NCBI GenBank assembly: GCA_002416125.1
Contig: DIBU01000001.1
Location: 248,001 to 312,000 of the forward strand
Direction of reading: 5' to 3'
DNA: 64,000 nucleotides
Source of the DNA: Halieaceae bacterium UBA5044
GTDB lineage: Bacteria > Pseudomonadota > Gammaproteobacteria > Pseudomonadales > Halieaceae
Shown here: positions 41,727-49,913 of the stretch, piece after piece
Position numbering within the stretch: position 1 is the stretch's first letter
How the letters are laid out: the number at the start of each line of letters is the position of its first letter
Notes under the pieces: generated by a model
What the model saw: the letters and a program-made list of their open reading frames with translations, nothing else
What the model was told of the DNA's origin: nothing
Database searches by the model: none
Made by a program: the position numbers and the translations under genes

Positions 41727-44700
41727 ATGCTGAAAGCGTTGCTGCGTTTCTCCCTGACCCAGCGCCTGTTTGTGTGCGTGGCAGCCCTCGCGCTGGCGGG
41801 CCTCGGCCTGCGAGCCTGGCTCGCGCTGCCCATTGATGCCTATCCCGACATCGCCCCGACACAGGTCAAGCTCATCCTCAAGGTGCCGGGCATGACGGCG
41901 GAGGAAATCGAACAGCGGGTCACCTACCCGCTGGAAACCGAGCTGCTGGGCATTCCCCGGCAGTCGATGCTGCGTTCCACGACCAAATATGCCATTACCG
42001 ACATCACGCTGGATTTCGTCGATGGCACGGACATCTACTGGGCGCGGCAACAGGTGAATGAGCGCCTGGCGGGCATTCTTGATGGCCTGCCTTTCCCGGT
42101 GGAGGGCGGCCTGGCACCCATGAGCACGCCGCTCAGCGAGATGTTCATGTTTACCATCGAGAATCCCCGACTCTCGCTGCAGGACAAGCGCCAGCTGCTG
42201 GAGTGGGAGATCCGCCCGGCACTGCGCACGGTGGCGGGTGTGGCTGATGTGAACGTGCTCGGCGGCTACGCCAGGACCTACCAGGTCACCCCGCACCCGG
42301 TGGTGCTCTCCGAGCTGGGCCTGGGCATCGATGCGCTGGAGGCCGCCATCGTCGAGCAGAACCTGAATGCCGGTGTCGGCCGCATCCTGCTCGGCAATGA
42401 TGTGCTGGTGGTGCGGGTCGAGGGTCAGGTGCACTCCCTGGAAGCGCTGCAGGACATTGTGGTGCATTCGGGGCCCGCCGGTGTGTATCGCCTGCGCGAC
42501 GTCGCCGATGTCGAAATCGGTCACCTGGCGCGTTACGGCGCCGTGACGCGCAACGGCGAGGAAGCGGTGCAGGGCCTGGTGATTGCGCTGCGTGACAGCA
42601 ACACCGGAGCTGTCGTGGACGGGGTCAAGGCGCGCCTGGCCGAACTGGAAAAGACCCTGCCTGCCGGCACCGAGATCAACGTGTTCTATGACCGCGCGCG
42701 CTTGATCAGCACGGCCATTGGCACCATTTCCAGCGCCCTGTTCCAGGCCATCCTGCTGGTGATTGCGGTGCTTACGGTATTTCTGGGCAATCTGCGCGCC
42801 GCGTTGGTGGTATCCATTTCACTGCCACTGGCGGCACTGGCGACCTTCCTGCTGATGTCCGGCACCGGCCTGACGGCCAACCTCATGAGCCTGGGCGGCC
42901 TGGTGATTGCCATCGGCATGCTGGTGGACTCCTCCGTGGTGGTGGTGGAGAACGCCCTGAGTCGCCTCGACAACAACCCCGGCCTGCCGCGCCTGCACGT
43001 GGTGTACCGCGCGGCGCAGGAGGTCGCGCTGCCGGTGGTCGCAGGCACGCTCATCGTGATCATTGTGTTTTCGCCGCTGCTGACCCTGAGTGGCCTCGAG
43101 GGGAAGCTGTTCACCCCGGTGGCGCTGACCATTGTGTACGCCATGCTGGCCGCGCTGGTGCTGTCGCTGACCCTGATACCGGTCGCAGCGTCGCTGATGC
43201 TCGGCAGGCACAAGGCGGGAATGCCGCGCTTTATGCTGCGCCTGCAGGCGGCCTATGTCGCGGCACTGGAACGGGTTCTGCGGCGGCCGCGTGCCCTGCT
43301 GCTCGGCATTGGCGCCCTGCTGGTGGTGAGCGTGGTGTTCCTGTTGCTGATGGGCAAGACCTTCATGCCCGTGCTCGATGAGGGCGATCTGATTGTGCAG
43401 CTGGAAAAATCCCCGAGTATTTCCCTGCAGGCGTCGGTAGAACTCGACCGCCAGGTGGGTGCGGCGCTGCTCGCCGGGGTGCCCGAAATACGCCAGATCG
43501 TGACCCGTACCGGTTCCGATGAACTGGGGCTGGATCCCATGGGCCTGAATGAAACAGACGTGTTCATGGAGCTGGCACCGACGGATGAGTGGCGCTTTGC
43601 CAGTAAAACGGCGCTGGAAGCCGCCGTGCGTGAGGTGCTCGAGGGCTTCCCCGGCATGAACGTCGGCTTTACGCAGCCCATCCAGATGCGGGTGTCGGAG
43701 ATGCTGACTGGCAGCACCGGCGACGTAACCGTCAAGGTTTACGGTGAGGAACTCGAGCGCATTGCGGCCCTGATGCACGACATTGCCCGGGTGATTCCCC
43801 GCGTGCAGGGCGCGGTTGACGTGCAGGCCTCGGTCACCGAGGGCGGCAAGTTCCTGAATGTGGAAGTGAAGCCGGCGTTGGCGGCGGCCCACGGGCTTAC
43901 CGTGGAGGGTCTGTCCCGGTATCTGCGCAGCCAGATCGAGGGTGCCGTGATCTCGGAAGTGCGTCAGGGCAACCGGCGCATTCCGGTCACCCTGGCGGCC
44001 GGTTCACAGTCGGTAGCGGTGCCGGCCACGGTCGCGGACCTCGCTGCGCGCAGCGTGGCCCTGCCCGATGGCAGCCTGGCCACGCTGGGCGATGTAGCCA
44101 GCCTCAGCTACGCCGAAGGCCCGCTGTTGATAGAGCGGGAGCGCGGCAGCCGCTTTGGGGCGGTGACGGTTAACGTGGAGGGCCGCGATGTGGTGGGTTT
44201 CGTGGAGGAACTGCGTGAGGTGTTGTCCCGCGAGGTCGCTCTGCCAGCCGGCTACCGCCTGGAGTACGGCGGCGAATTCGAGAACCAGCAGCGTGCCACG
44301 CACAACCTGTTGCTGGTGGTGCCGGTGGCGCTGGTACTGATTCTGTTGATCCTGTTCGCCACCTTCGGTTCCATGGCGCTGGCCGGCATCATTCTCGGCA
44401 ACATCCCGTTCGCCCTGATGGGCGGGGTGATCTCCCTGTACCTCAGCGGCGAGTACCTGTCCGTGCCCGCCTCCGTGGGGCTCATTGCCCTGCTCGGTGT
44501 GGCGGTGCTGAACGGCGTGGTGATGGTCAGCCATTTCCAGCAGCAGGCGCATTTGCCGGGAGCACTGCCGGCACGCATCTGCGCGGGCGCCAGCCAGCGC
44601 CTGCGCCCGGTGCTGATGACCGCCACCACGGCGATTTTCGGCCTCCTGCCGCTGGTGTTCGCCACAGGCCCGGGCGCCGAGGTGCAGCGCCCCCTGGCCA

Positions 44701-44795
44701 TTGTGGTGGTCGGCGGCCTGCTCACATCCACCGTGACAACGCTGTTCCTGTTGCCCGTGTTGTATCAGTACAGGGAGAAACGTGCCCATGGATGA
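41727..44795 (+). CDS. Heavy-metal efflux RND pump, CusA/CzcA family
   Basis: A 1022-residue inner-membrane pump with 12 helices and two large periplasmic loops. It shows IDAYPDIAPTQVKLILKVPG and TTKYAITDITLDFVDGTDIYW from the HME subfamily. The helix-4 proton relay reads AIGMLVDSSVVVVENAL (Asp and Glu present, first Asp of CzcA-type DFG absent), which is nearer the CusA-type pattern. In the position of CusA's third methionine (YGMTV) I read HGLTV, so the copper/silver methionine triad may be incomplete. Metal specificity is open. Start ATG 41727 is preferred over the in-frame upstream codon at 41697. Confidence 0.92.
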   Translation: MLKALLRFSLTQRLFVCVAALALAGLGLRAWLALPIDAYPDIAPTQVKLILKVPGMTAEEIEQRVTYPLETELLGIPRQSMLRSTTKYAITDITLDFVDGTDIYWARQQVNERLAGILDGLPFPVEGGLAPMSTPLSEMFMFTIENPRLSLQDKRQLLEWEIRPALRTVAGVADVNVLGGYARTYQVTPHPVVLSELGLGIDALEAAIVEQNLNAGVGRILLGNDVLVVRVEGQVHSLEALQDIVVHSGPAGVYRLRDVADVEIGHLARYGAVTRNGEEAVQGLVIALRDSNTGAVVDGVKARLAELEKTLPAGTEINVFYDRARLISTAIGTISSALFQAILLVIAVLTVFLGNLRAALVVSISLPLAALATFLLMSGTGLTANLMSLGGLVIAIGMLVDSSVVVVENALSRLDNNPGLPRLHVVYRAAQEVALPVVAGTLIVIIVFSPLLTLSGLEGKLFTPVALTIVYAMLAALVLSLTLIPVAASLMLGRHKAGMPRFMLRLQAAYVAALERVLRRPRALLLGIGALLVVSVVFLLLMGKTFMPVLDEGDLIVQLEKSPSISLQASVELDRQVGAALLAGVPEIRQIVTRTGSDELGLDPMGLNETDVFMELAPTDEWRFASKTALEAAVREVLEGFPGMNVGFTQPIQMRVSEMLTGSTGDVTVKVYGEELERIAALMHDIARVIPRVQGAVDVQASVTEGGKFLNVEVKPALAAAHGLTVEGLSRYLRSQIEGAVISEVRQGNRRIPVTLAAGSQSVAVPATVADLAARSVALPDGSLATLGDVASLSYAEGPLLIERERGSRFGAVTVNVEGRDVVGFVEELREVLSREVALPAGYRLEYGGEFENQQRATHNLLLVVPVALVLILLILFATFGSMALAGIILGNIPFALMGGVISLYLSGEYLSVPASVGLIALLGVAVLNGVVMVSHFQQQAHLPGALPARICAGASQRLRPVLMTATTAIFGLLPLVFATGPGAEVQRPLAIVVVGGLLTSTVTTLFLLPVLYQYREKRAHG

Positions 44796-45114
44796 ACTGC
44801 TGGTGATCATGGTGCCGCGTGAGCTGCACGATGAGATGGTGGATGCCCTGATGTCGCTGCCGGATGTCAGTGGATTTACGGTGGCTGCAGTGAGCGGCTT
44901 CAGCCGCGAGCACAGTCGCCTGAGCCTCGCCGAGCAGGTGGAGGGGTCGCGCCGTATCAGCCGCTTTGAAGTTCTGCACGCCCCCACCCAGCGTCCGTCG
45001 TTACTGATGGCGCTGGCGTCCGTTGCAGGTCGCGACCGGCTGCGCTACTGGGTGCAGCCGGTGCTGGAGAGCGGCTACATAGGCAGCGATGCCGCAAAGC
45101 CAACGCTAGAGTGA
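44788..45114 (+). CDS. DUF3240 family protein
   Basis: A 108-residue protein beginning DELLVIMVPRELHDEMVDAL, with VSGFTVAAVSGFSREHSRLSLAEQVEGSRR, typical of DUF3240, a small family found next to heavy-metal RND genes and predicted to be a ferredoxin-like or PII-like fold. It overlaps the end of the pump gene by 8 nt. AGGGAGA at 44772-44778 favours ATG at 44788 over GTG at 44782. Its last 9 bp overlap the convergent argA. It may sense metal or regulate the pump; function unknown. Confidence 0.78.
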   Translation: MDELLVIMVPRELHDEMVDALMSLPDVSGFTVAAVSGFSREHSRLSLAEQVEGSRRISRFEVLHAPTQRPSLLMALASVAGRDRLRYWVQPVLESGYIGSDAAKPTLE

Positions 45115-46410
45115 CTTGAAGAACACCTTGGAATTGCGCTGCAGGTTGTAGAGCGCCTGCTTCTGCGCCGGCAGTGCATCCCGCGAACGCTCCTCAAACC
45201 CCTGCTCCAGAAACCAGTGGGCGGTCTGCGTTGTGAGCACAAACACCCGGTCCAGACCCAGCGACCGCGCCTCGCGTTCGATCTCCTGCAGCAGGCGCTG
45301 GCCGCGTTGCCCACCCCGGTAGTCGGGATGGGAGACAATGCAGGCCACTTCCCCGCAGTTTTCCTCGGGAAACGGGTAGAGTGCGGCGCAGGCGATGATG
45401 CGCCCGTCGCGTTCAATGATGCGGAACTGGCGGATCTCGTTTTCGAGCAGCTCACGCGAGCGCTTGACCAGGATGCCTTCGCGCTCCAACGGTTCGATCA
45501 GCTCCAGGATACCGCCGACGTCATCAATGCTGGCACTGCGTGTCTGCTCGTAGTCGTCTTTGGCGACCAGCGTGCCGTTGCCGTCGTGGGTGAACAGCTC
45601 TTCCAGCAGCGCACAGTCGTCCCGGTAACTGATGATATGGCAGCGCGACACGCCGGCCATGCAGGCACGTCGCGCCGTTGCCAGCAGTTTTGCCTGCTCG
45701 GCGTCCTGCCCCTGAATGCCCGCTATGCTGGCCACCGTAAGCTGGCGCAGCAGGGCGCCATCGCTGCCGGCAATGCCGGCGGCGCTGCCGAACAGTACCA
45801 GCTTGTCGGCACCGATGCCCGCGGCGCAGTGTACGGCAATGTCCTCCAGCATGAGGTTGAAAATCTCTCCGGTCGGCGAATAGCCGAGGGGCGACAGGAG
45901 CACAATGGAGCCGGCGGCGAGTTGCTGCTGGATGCCGGCGCTGTCGATGCGCCGCACCCGCCCGGTGTGCTGGTAGTCGACCCCGTCCACCACCCCCAGC
46001 GGCCGTGCGGTGACGAAATTGCCGGAACAGACGCGCATGCGCGCACCCTGCATCGGCGAGTTGGGCAGGCCCATCGAGAGCAGCGCCTCGATCTGTGCCC
46101 GCAGTGACGCCGCGGCATCTGTCACATGGTGCATGCTGTCACTGTCGGTAATGCGCATGTCATCGTGGAAGCGGCTCTCGATTCCCGCCGCGGCCAGTCG
46201 GCTGTCGATCTGCGGGCGATTGCCGTGCACCAGCACCAGCCGCACACCGAGGCTGTGCAGCAGCGCCAGGTCGTGGAGGATGGTGGGAAAATTGGGATCT
46301 TGTGCAGCATCGCCCCCCAGCATCAGGACAAAGGTCCGGTTCCGGTGGGTGTTGATGTAGGGCGCCGTATTCCTGAACCAGCGAATATGGCTGCGGCCTG
46401 GGGTGGTCAC
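45106..46410 (-). CDS. argA: Amino-acid N-acetyltransferase (N-acetylglutamate synthase)
   Basis: A 434-residue bifunctional-looking enzyme: an N-terminal amino-acid-kinase-like domain (about 1-280, with HIRWFRNTAPYINTHRNRTFV and LALLHSLGVRLVLVHGNRPQ) that senses arginine, and a C-terminal GNAT acetyltransferase domain (about 290-434, with CIVSHPDYRGGQRGQRLLQEI binding acetyl-CoA). It makes N-acetylglutamate, the first step of arginine synthesis. The GTG at 46410 gives the usual length; a TTG at 46458 would add 16 residues. It is downstream of argE on the same strand, with a 12-bp inverted repeat between. Confidence 0.93.
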   Translation of the reverse strand: MTTPGRSHIRWFRNTAPYINTHRNRTFVLMLGGDAAQDPNFPTILHDLALLHSLGVRLVLVHGNRPQIDSRLAAAGIESRFHDDMRITDSDSMHHVTDAAASLRAQIEALLSMGLPNSPMQGARMRVCSGNFVTARPLGVVDGVDYQHTGRVRRIDSAGIQQQLAAGSIVLLSPLGYSPTGEIFNLMLEDIAVHCAAGIGADKLVLFGSAAGIAGSDGALLRQLTVASIAGIQGQDAEQAKLLATARRACMAGVSRCHIISYRDDCALLEELFTHDGNGTLVAKDDYEQTRSASIDDVGGILELIEPLEREGILVKRSRELLENEIRQFRIIERDGRIIACAALYPFPEENCGEVACIVSHPDYRGGQRGQRLLQEIEREARSLGLDRVFVLTTQTAHWFLEQGFEERSRDALPAQKQALYNLQRNSKVFFKSL

Positions 46411-46511
46411 GTGGCGGTTTCCGTTTATCAGTAATGATCCTGCGCCAAGAGTACCCAATGCGGGCGGTGGCGACTAATGCAAATTTTCACGGCGGGGCCG
46501 CCCACGCCCGC

Positions 46512-46574
46512 TAGCAGCCTGTCGGACTTAGGGCATCAGCCGCAGCAGATGAGCCTGGATCTGACAGGCTGCTA
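46512..46574. repeat. Perfect 12-bp inverted repeat between argA and argE
   Basis: TAGCAGCCTGTC at 46512-46523 is the exact reverse complement of GACAGGCTGCTA at 46563-46574, separated by 39 bp. The right arm includes the argE stop codon (46572-46574). It could be a terminator-like hairpin without a T tract, or the ends of a small mobile remnant. Confidence 0.7.
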
Positions 46575-47723
46575 CAGGCAGTAGTGCGCGATGCAGGACT
46601 GCAGCAGGTCCACGCAGGGCCGTATCTGGCTGAGTTCCAGGTATTCGTCGGGCTGGTGGGCCCGGTCGATGGATCCCGGCCCCATGATGATGGTCTCCAT
46701 GCCCATGGCTTGCAGGAAGGGGGCCTCGGTGGCGAAACCCACGGCCATCGCGCTGTGGCCGGTAAGTTTCTCCGCCAGCCTCACGAGGTCGCTGTGTGCG
46801 GCCTGTTCGAAGGGCGGTACGGGCTGCACCAGCGAGCGCAGCGCAATGCCGGCCCCGTGCGCCTGTGCCAGGCCTTGCAGGCGCTGCTGTAGCTGTTCCC
46901 GAACCCCGGCGGCGGCCGCGGAGGGGGTCAGGCGCAGGTCGAAGTGCAGTTCACAGCGTCCGCAGATGCGATTCGGGCTATCGCCGCCGTGTATGCAGCC
47001 CAGGTTCAGGGTGGGAAAGGCCACGTCGAAGGCGCTGTTGGCGTGCTTCGCAGCCAGCTCCTGCCGGAACTGCATCAGTTCACCCACCAGTTCATGCATC
47101 ACATCGATGGCGTTGACGCCCAGCGCCGGGTTGGAGGAGTGGCCCGCGAGACCGGTGATCTCGACGGCCTCCATCATGATGCCCTTGTGCAAACGTACCG
47201 GCTGCAGCGAGGTGGGCTCGCCGATGATGGCGGCGCGGGCCCGGGGGCGTCCCGCAGCGGCGAGCGCCCGGGCCCCGTCCATCGAGCTTTCCTCGTCGGC
47301 TGTGGCGAGTATGATCAGTGGCTGCTGCAGCGTCTTGCCTGCAAACGCGCTGGCAGCCGCGATGGCGATGGGGAAAAAGCCTTTCATGTCGGTACTGCCC
47401 AGGCCGTAGAGACGCTGGTCGCGTTCCGTGAGCTGCAGCGGGTCCGAGCGCCAGCGCCCCTCATCAAAGGGTACGGTGTCGGTGTGGCCGGCCAGTACCA
47501 GGCCGCCCGGGCCGCTGCCGAGTGTGGCAATCAGGTTGGCTTTACGCCCATCGGCTGACACAGCCATGATTTCTGTACGAAACCCCAGCGCCTCCAGCCA
47601 GCCGGCCAGCAACTCGATGACCGCCCGATTGCCCTGGTCCCAGGACGGATCGGTTGAGCTCACTGAGGGCGTGCCGACAAGCGCGCGCAGCTGGCTGATG
47701 ATCTGTTTGTCTGGCTGTGACAT
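46572..47723 (-). CDS. argE: Acetylornithine deacetylase
   Basis: A 383-residue M20 family zinc peptidase-like enzyme that removes the acetyl group from N-acetylornithine. Metal ligands and catalytic residues are seen in LAGHTDTVPFDEGRW, YGLGSTDMKGFFP and TADEESSMDGAR. SVSSTDPSWDQGN near the start is typical of the proteobacterial ArgE. Some related enzymes are succinyldiaminopimelate desuccinylases, but the neighbour argA favours ArgE. An alternative arginine route with ArgJ is therefore unlikely to be the only one. Pit follows upstream on the same strand. Confidence 0.92.
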   Translation of the reverse strand: MSQPDKQIISQLRALVGTPSVSSTDPSWDQGNRAVIELLAGWLEALGFRTEIMAVSADGRKANLIATLGSGPGGLVLAGHTDTVPFDEGRWRSDPLQLTERDQRLYGLGSTDMKGFFPIAIAAASAFAGKTLQQPLIILATADEESSMDGARALAAAGRPRARAAIIGEPTSLQPVRLHKGIMMEAVEITGLAGHSSNPALGVNAIDVMHELVGELMQFRQELAAKHANSAFDVAFPTLNLGCIHGGDSPNRICGRCELHFDLRLTPSAAAAGVREQLQQRLQGLAQAHGAGIALRSLVQPVPPFEQAAHSDLVRLAEKLTGHSAMAVGFATEAPFLQAMGMETIIMGPGSIDRAHQPDEYLELSQIRPCVDLLQSCIAHYCL

Positions 47724-47810
47724 GGCGCGGCTGCCTGCTGTTGCCCGGAGTGGACCGGCTGACGGTAGCGGCGGGCGCTGACGGAGTCAATCAGTGCCCG
47801 GGGAAATGCC

Positions 47811-49088
47811 TCAGCCGAAGATGCCCTTGAAGGTGAAGAAGAAGATGATGGACAACCCGGCACCCGCGGGCAGGGTGATGATCCAGGACATGAAGATGGT
47901 GCCGATGGTGCGCAGGTTCAGCGCTGCGATGCCGCGCGCGAAGCCTACCCCGAGGATGGCACCCACCAGGGTATGCGTCGTGGAGATCGGCAGCCCGGTG
48001 CCGGAAGCCAGCACCACGGTGGAGGCCGCGCCCAGTTCCGCGGCAAAGCCGCGGCTCGGCGTGAGTTCGGTGATTTTGCGCCCTACGGTCATGATCACTT
48101 TCCAGCCGTAGGTCGCGAGGCCCACCACGATACCCAGCGCGCCCACCAGCAGAATCCACCAGGGCAGCGGTGCCTGGGAGGCGATCATGCCGCCGGACAG
48201 CACGGTATTCGCAACCGCGGCCAGTGGCCCTACCGCGTTGGCGACATCGTTGGAACCGTGGGCGAAGGCCATCGCGCAGGCGGTGAAAATCATCAGGATG
48301 CCGAATACACGCTCCACGCTGGCGAAACGATGCTGGCTGTTGGGCACGTACTTCACCCGGCTGACCAGGAAGCCGCCCAGCGCTGCGACGAGCAGGCCGA
48401 CCAGGAATGACAGGGGCACGGCGTTGGCGAACTTGGAGCCCAGTCCCAGGTCCATTTCCACGCCGATGTGCTTCAGGCCCTTGAGCAGGGTGACCATGGA
48501 GATCATGAAGCCGACCATCCACATGTAAATGGGGATGAAGCGCTTGGCGCGCTGAAAGGGGTCTTCGGTGTCGAGAATGAGGATTTTGACGCTCATGAAC
48601 AGGGCAAAGGATATCGTGCCGGCGAGCAGCGGCGACACCAGCCAGCTGGCGGCAATGGTGCCGACCTTTTCCCAGTGCACGGCGTCCACGCCGATACCCA
48701 CCGCGGCGAAGCCGACAATGGCGCCGACGATCGAGTGGGTCGTGGAGACCGGCCAGCCCTTGATGCTGGCGATCATCAGCCAGGTGCCGGCCGCAAGCAG
48801 TGCGGACAGCATGCCGTAGACCATCAACTCCGGCCTGCCGGACATCGACTCGGCATCGATAATGCCCTGGCGAATGGTGGCGGTGACCTCACCTCCAGCC
48901 AGATAGGCGCCTAGGAATTCGAACACCATGGCGACGAGAATGGCCTGCTTGATGGTCAGGGCCTTTGATCCCACCGAGGTGCCCATGGCGTTGGCAACAT
49001 CGTTGGCGCCGACACCCCAGGCCATGAAGAACCCGAACATGCAGGCCAGTATCAGCAGCAGCGTGCCGTGTTCCGCGATGATTTCCAT
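47811..49088 (-). CDS. pit: Inorganic phosphate transporter, Pit family
   Basis: A 425-residue membrane protein with about ten helices and the two PHO4 repeats, GANDVANAMGTSVGSKALT near residue 27 and AHGSNDVANAVGPLA near 275. It imports phosphate, probably as a metal-phosphate with protons. The start is ATG at 49088, 9 bp after the DUF47 stop, so the pair is cotranscribed. The order DUF47-pit-argE-argA matches the P. aeruginosa PA5208-PA5204 region as I remember it. Confidence 0.93.
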   Translation of the reverse strand: MEIIAEHGTLLLILACMFGFFMAWGVGANDVANAMGTSVGSKALTIKQAILVAMVFEFLGAYLAGGEVTATIRQGIIDAESMSGRPELMVYGMLSALLAAGTWLMIASIKGWPVSTTHSIVGAIVGFAAVGIGVDAVHWEKVGTIAASWLVSPLLAGTISFALFMSVKILILDTEDPFQRAKRFIPIYMWMVGFMISMVTLLKGLKHIGVEMDLGLGSKFANAVPLSFLVGLLVAALGGFLVSRVKYVPNSQHRFASVERVFGILMIFTACAMAFAHGSNDVANAVGPLAAVANTVLSGGMIASQAPLPWWILLVGALGIVVGLATYGWKVIMTVGRKITELTPSRGFAAELGAASTVVLASGTGLPISTTHTLVGAILGVGFARGIAALNLRTIGTIFMSWIITLPAGAGLSIIFFFTFKGIFG

Positions 49089-49097
49089 GCGCTTGTC

Positions 49098-49778
49098 CTA
49101 TTTCGCCATCAGTATCTGCAGCCTGTGTCCCACCCGTTCGGCGGAGTCGGCCAGGCCTGCGAGCAGTTCGATCACCTTGTAATAGAACATCACATCCACC
49201 GCGTAGAGTTTTCGCTCCAGCTTGAACAGCTTGGCGCGCAGCGCCTTGGACTGCTTGTCGGTGCGCCCCTCAAGCTTGTCCAGCTCCTTGATCAGGCCCT
49301 CTACCCGCACGACTTCGCGACCGGTGAAGCCTACTTCCAGCAGTTCGTCCAGCTCGCGAATTGCCACCAGGGCCTGATCACAGGTTGCCGTACAGGCGCG
49401 GACAAATTCCAGCAGGTGTTTTTCCAGTTTGTCCGGAAAGCGCATTTCGCGCCCCAGCATCAGGCCGGCAACGTCTTTTGCCGTATTTGCCACGTGGTCC
49501 TGAATGGTGACCAGCTCCAGCAGATCAGTGCGCGGGACCGGCAGGAACAGGCTGTTGGGCAGGTGTCGGCGCACAGAACGTTTGAGCTTGTCGGCGGCCT
49601 CTTCGGCCTCCCCGATGCGCCTGAAAATATCCTCCGCCAGTTTCCAGTCATCGTTCTGTGCGGCTTCGACAAAGGCCGGGAGCAGTTGGGCGGCATCGTT
49701 CGCTACCTGCATATGCTCCTGGATCGGCCCGATCGGGGACCGGCCAAAGAGGCTGCTGAGCGGATTCGAGCTGGGCAT
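49098..49778 (-). CDS. DUF47 / TIGR00153 family phosphate-transport accessory protein
   Basis: A 226-residue, mostly alpha-helical, PhoU-like protein. Features are NPLSSLFGRSPIGPIQEHM at the N-terminus, FRRIGEAEEAADKLKRSVRRHL, and SLFLPVPRTDLLELVTIQD. Members are encoded next to Pit transporters and probably regulate them. ATG at 49778 is chosen, with a GAGAGC ribosome site upstream. A strong promoter lies 29 bp before it. Confidence 0.9.
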   Translation of the reverse strand: MPSSNPLSSLFGRSPIGPIQEHMQVANDAAQLLPAFVEAAQNDDWKLAEDIFRRIGEAEEAADKLKRSVRRHLPNSLFLPVPRTDLLELVTIQDHVANTAKDVAGLMLGREMRFPDKLEKHLLEFVRACTATCDQALVAIRELDELLEVGFTGREVVRVEGLIKELDKLEGRTDKQSKALRAKLFKLERKLYAVDVMFYYKVIELLAGLADSAERVGHRLQILMAK

Positions 49779-49806
49779 CGGGTGCTCTCCTGTGGGGAAG
49801 GCGCGA

Positions 49807-49835
49807 AGTATAGGTGAGGCTGCCTCTTCTGTCAC
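49807..49835 (-). promoter_or_regulatory. Sigma70 promoter of the DUF47-pit operon
   Basis: On the minus strand, GTGACA (49835-49830, 5/6 match to TTGACA), a 17 bp spacer and TATACT (49812-49807, 5/6 match to TATAAT). This is one of the best sigma70 matches in the window. The predicted transcript starts near 49800, about 22 nt before the ATG at 49778. No Pho box was recognised. Confidence 0.65.
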
Positions 49836-49864
49836 ACCGGCCGGCGCGCAGCGCTCACCGCCTG

Positions 49865-49873
49865 TGCTAGCAT
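49865..49873 (+). promoter_or_regulatory. Extended -10 promoter for the GspE/PilB-like gene
   Basis: TGC directly before TAGCAT (49868-49873), an extended -10 element, 40 bp before the ATG at 49914. It is divergent from the DUF47-pit promoter. No clear -35 is seen. Confidence 0.4.
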
Positions 49874-49913
49874 GCGTGCAGTATGCATACCGTCAGCAGA
49901 GAGTTGCAGCACC

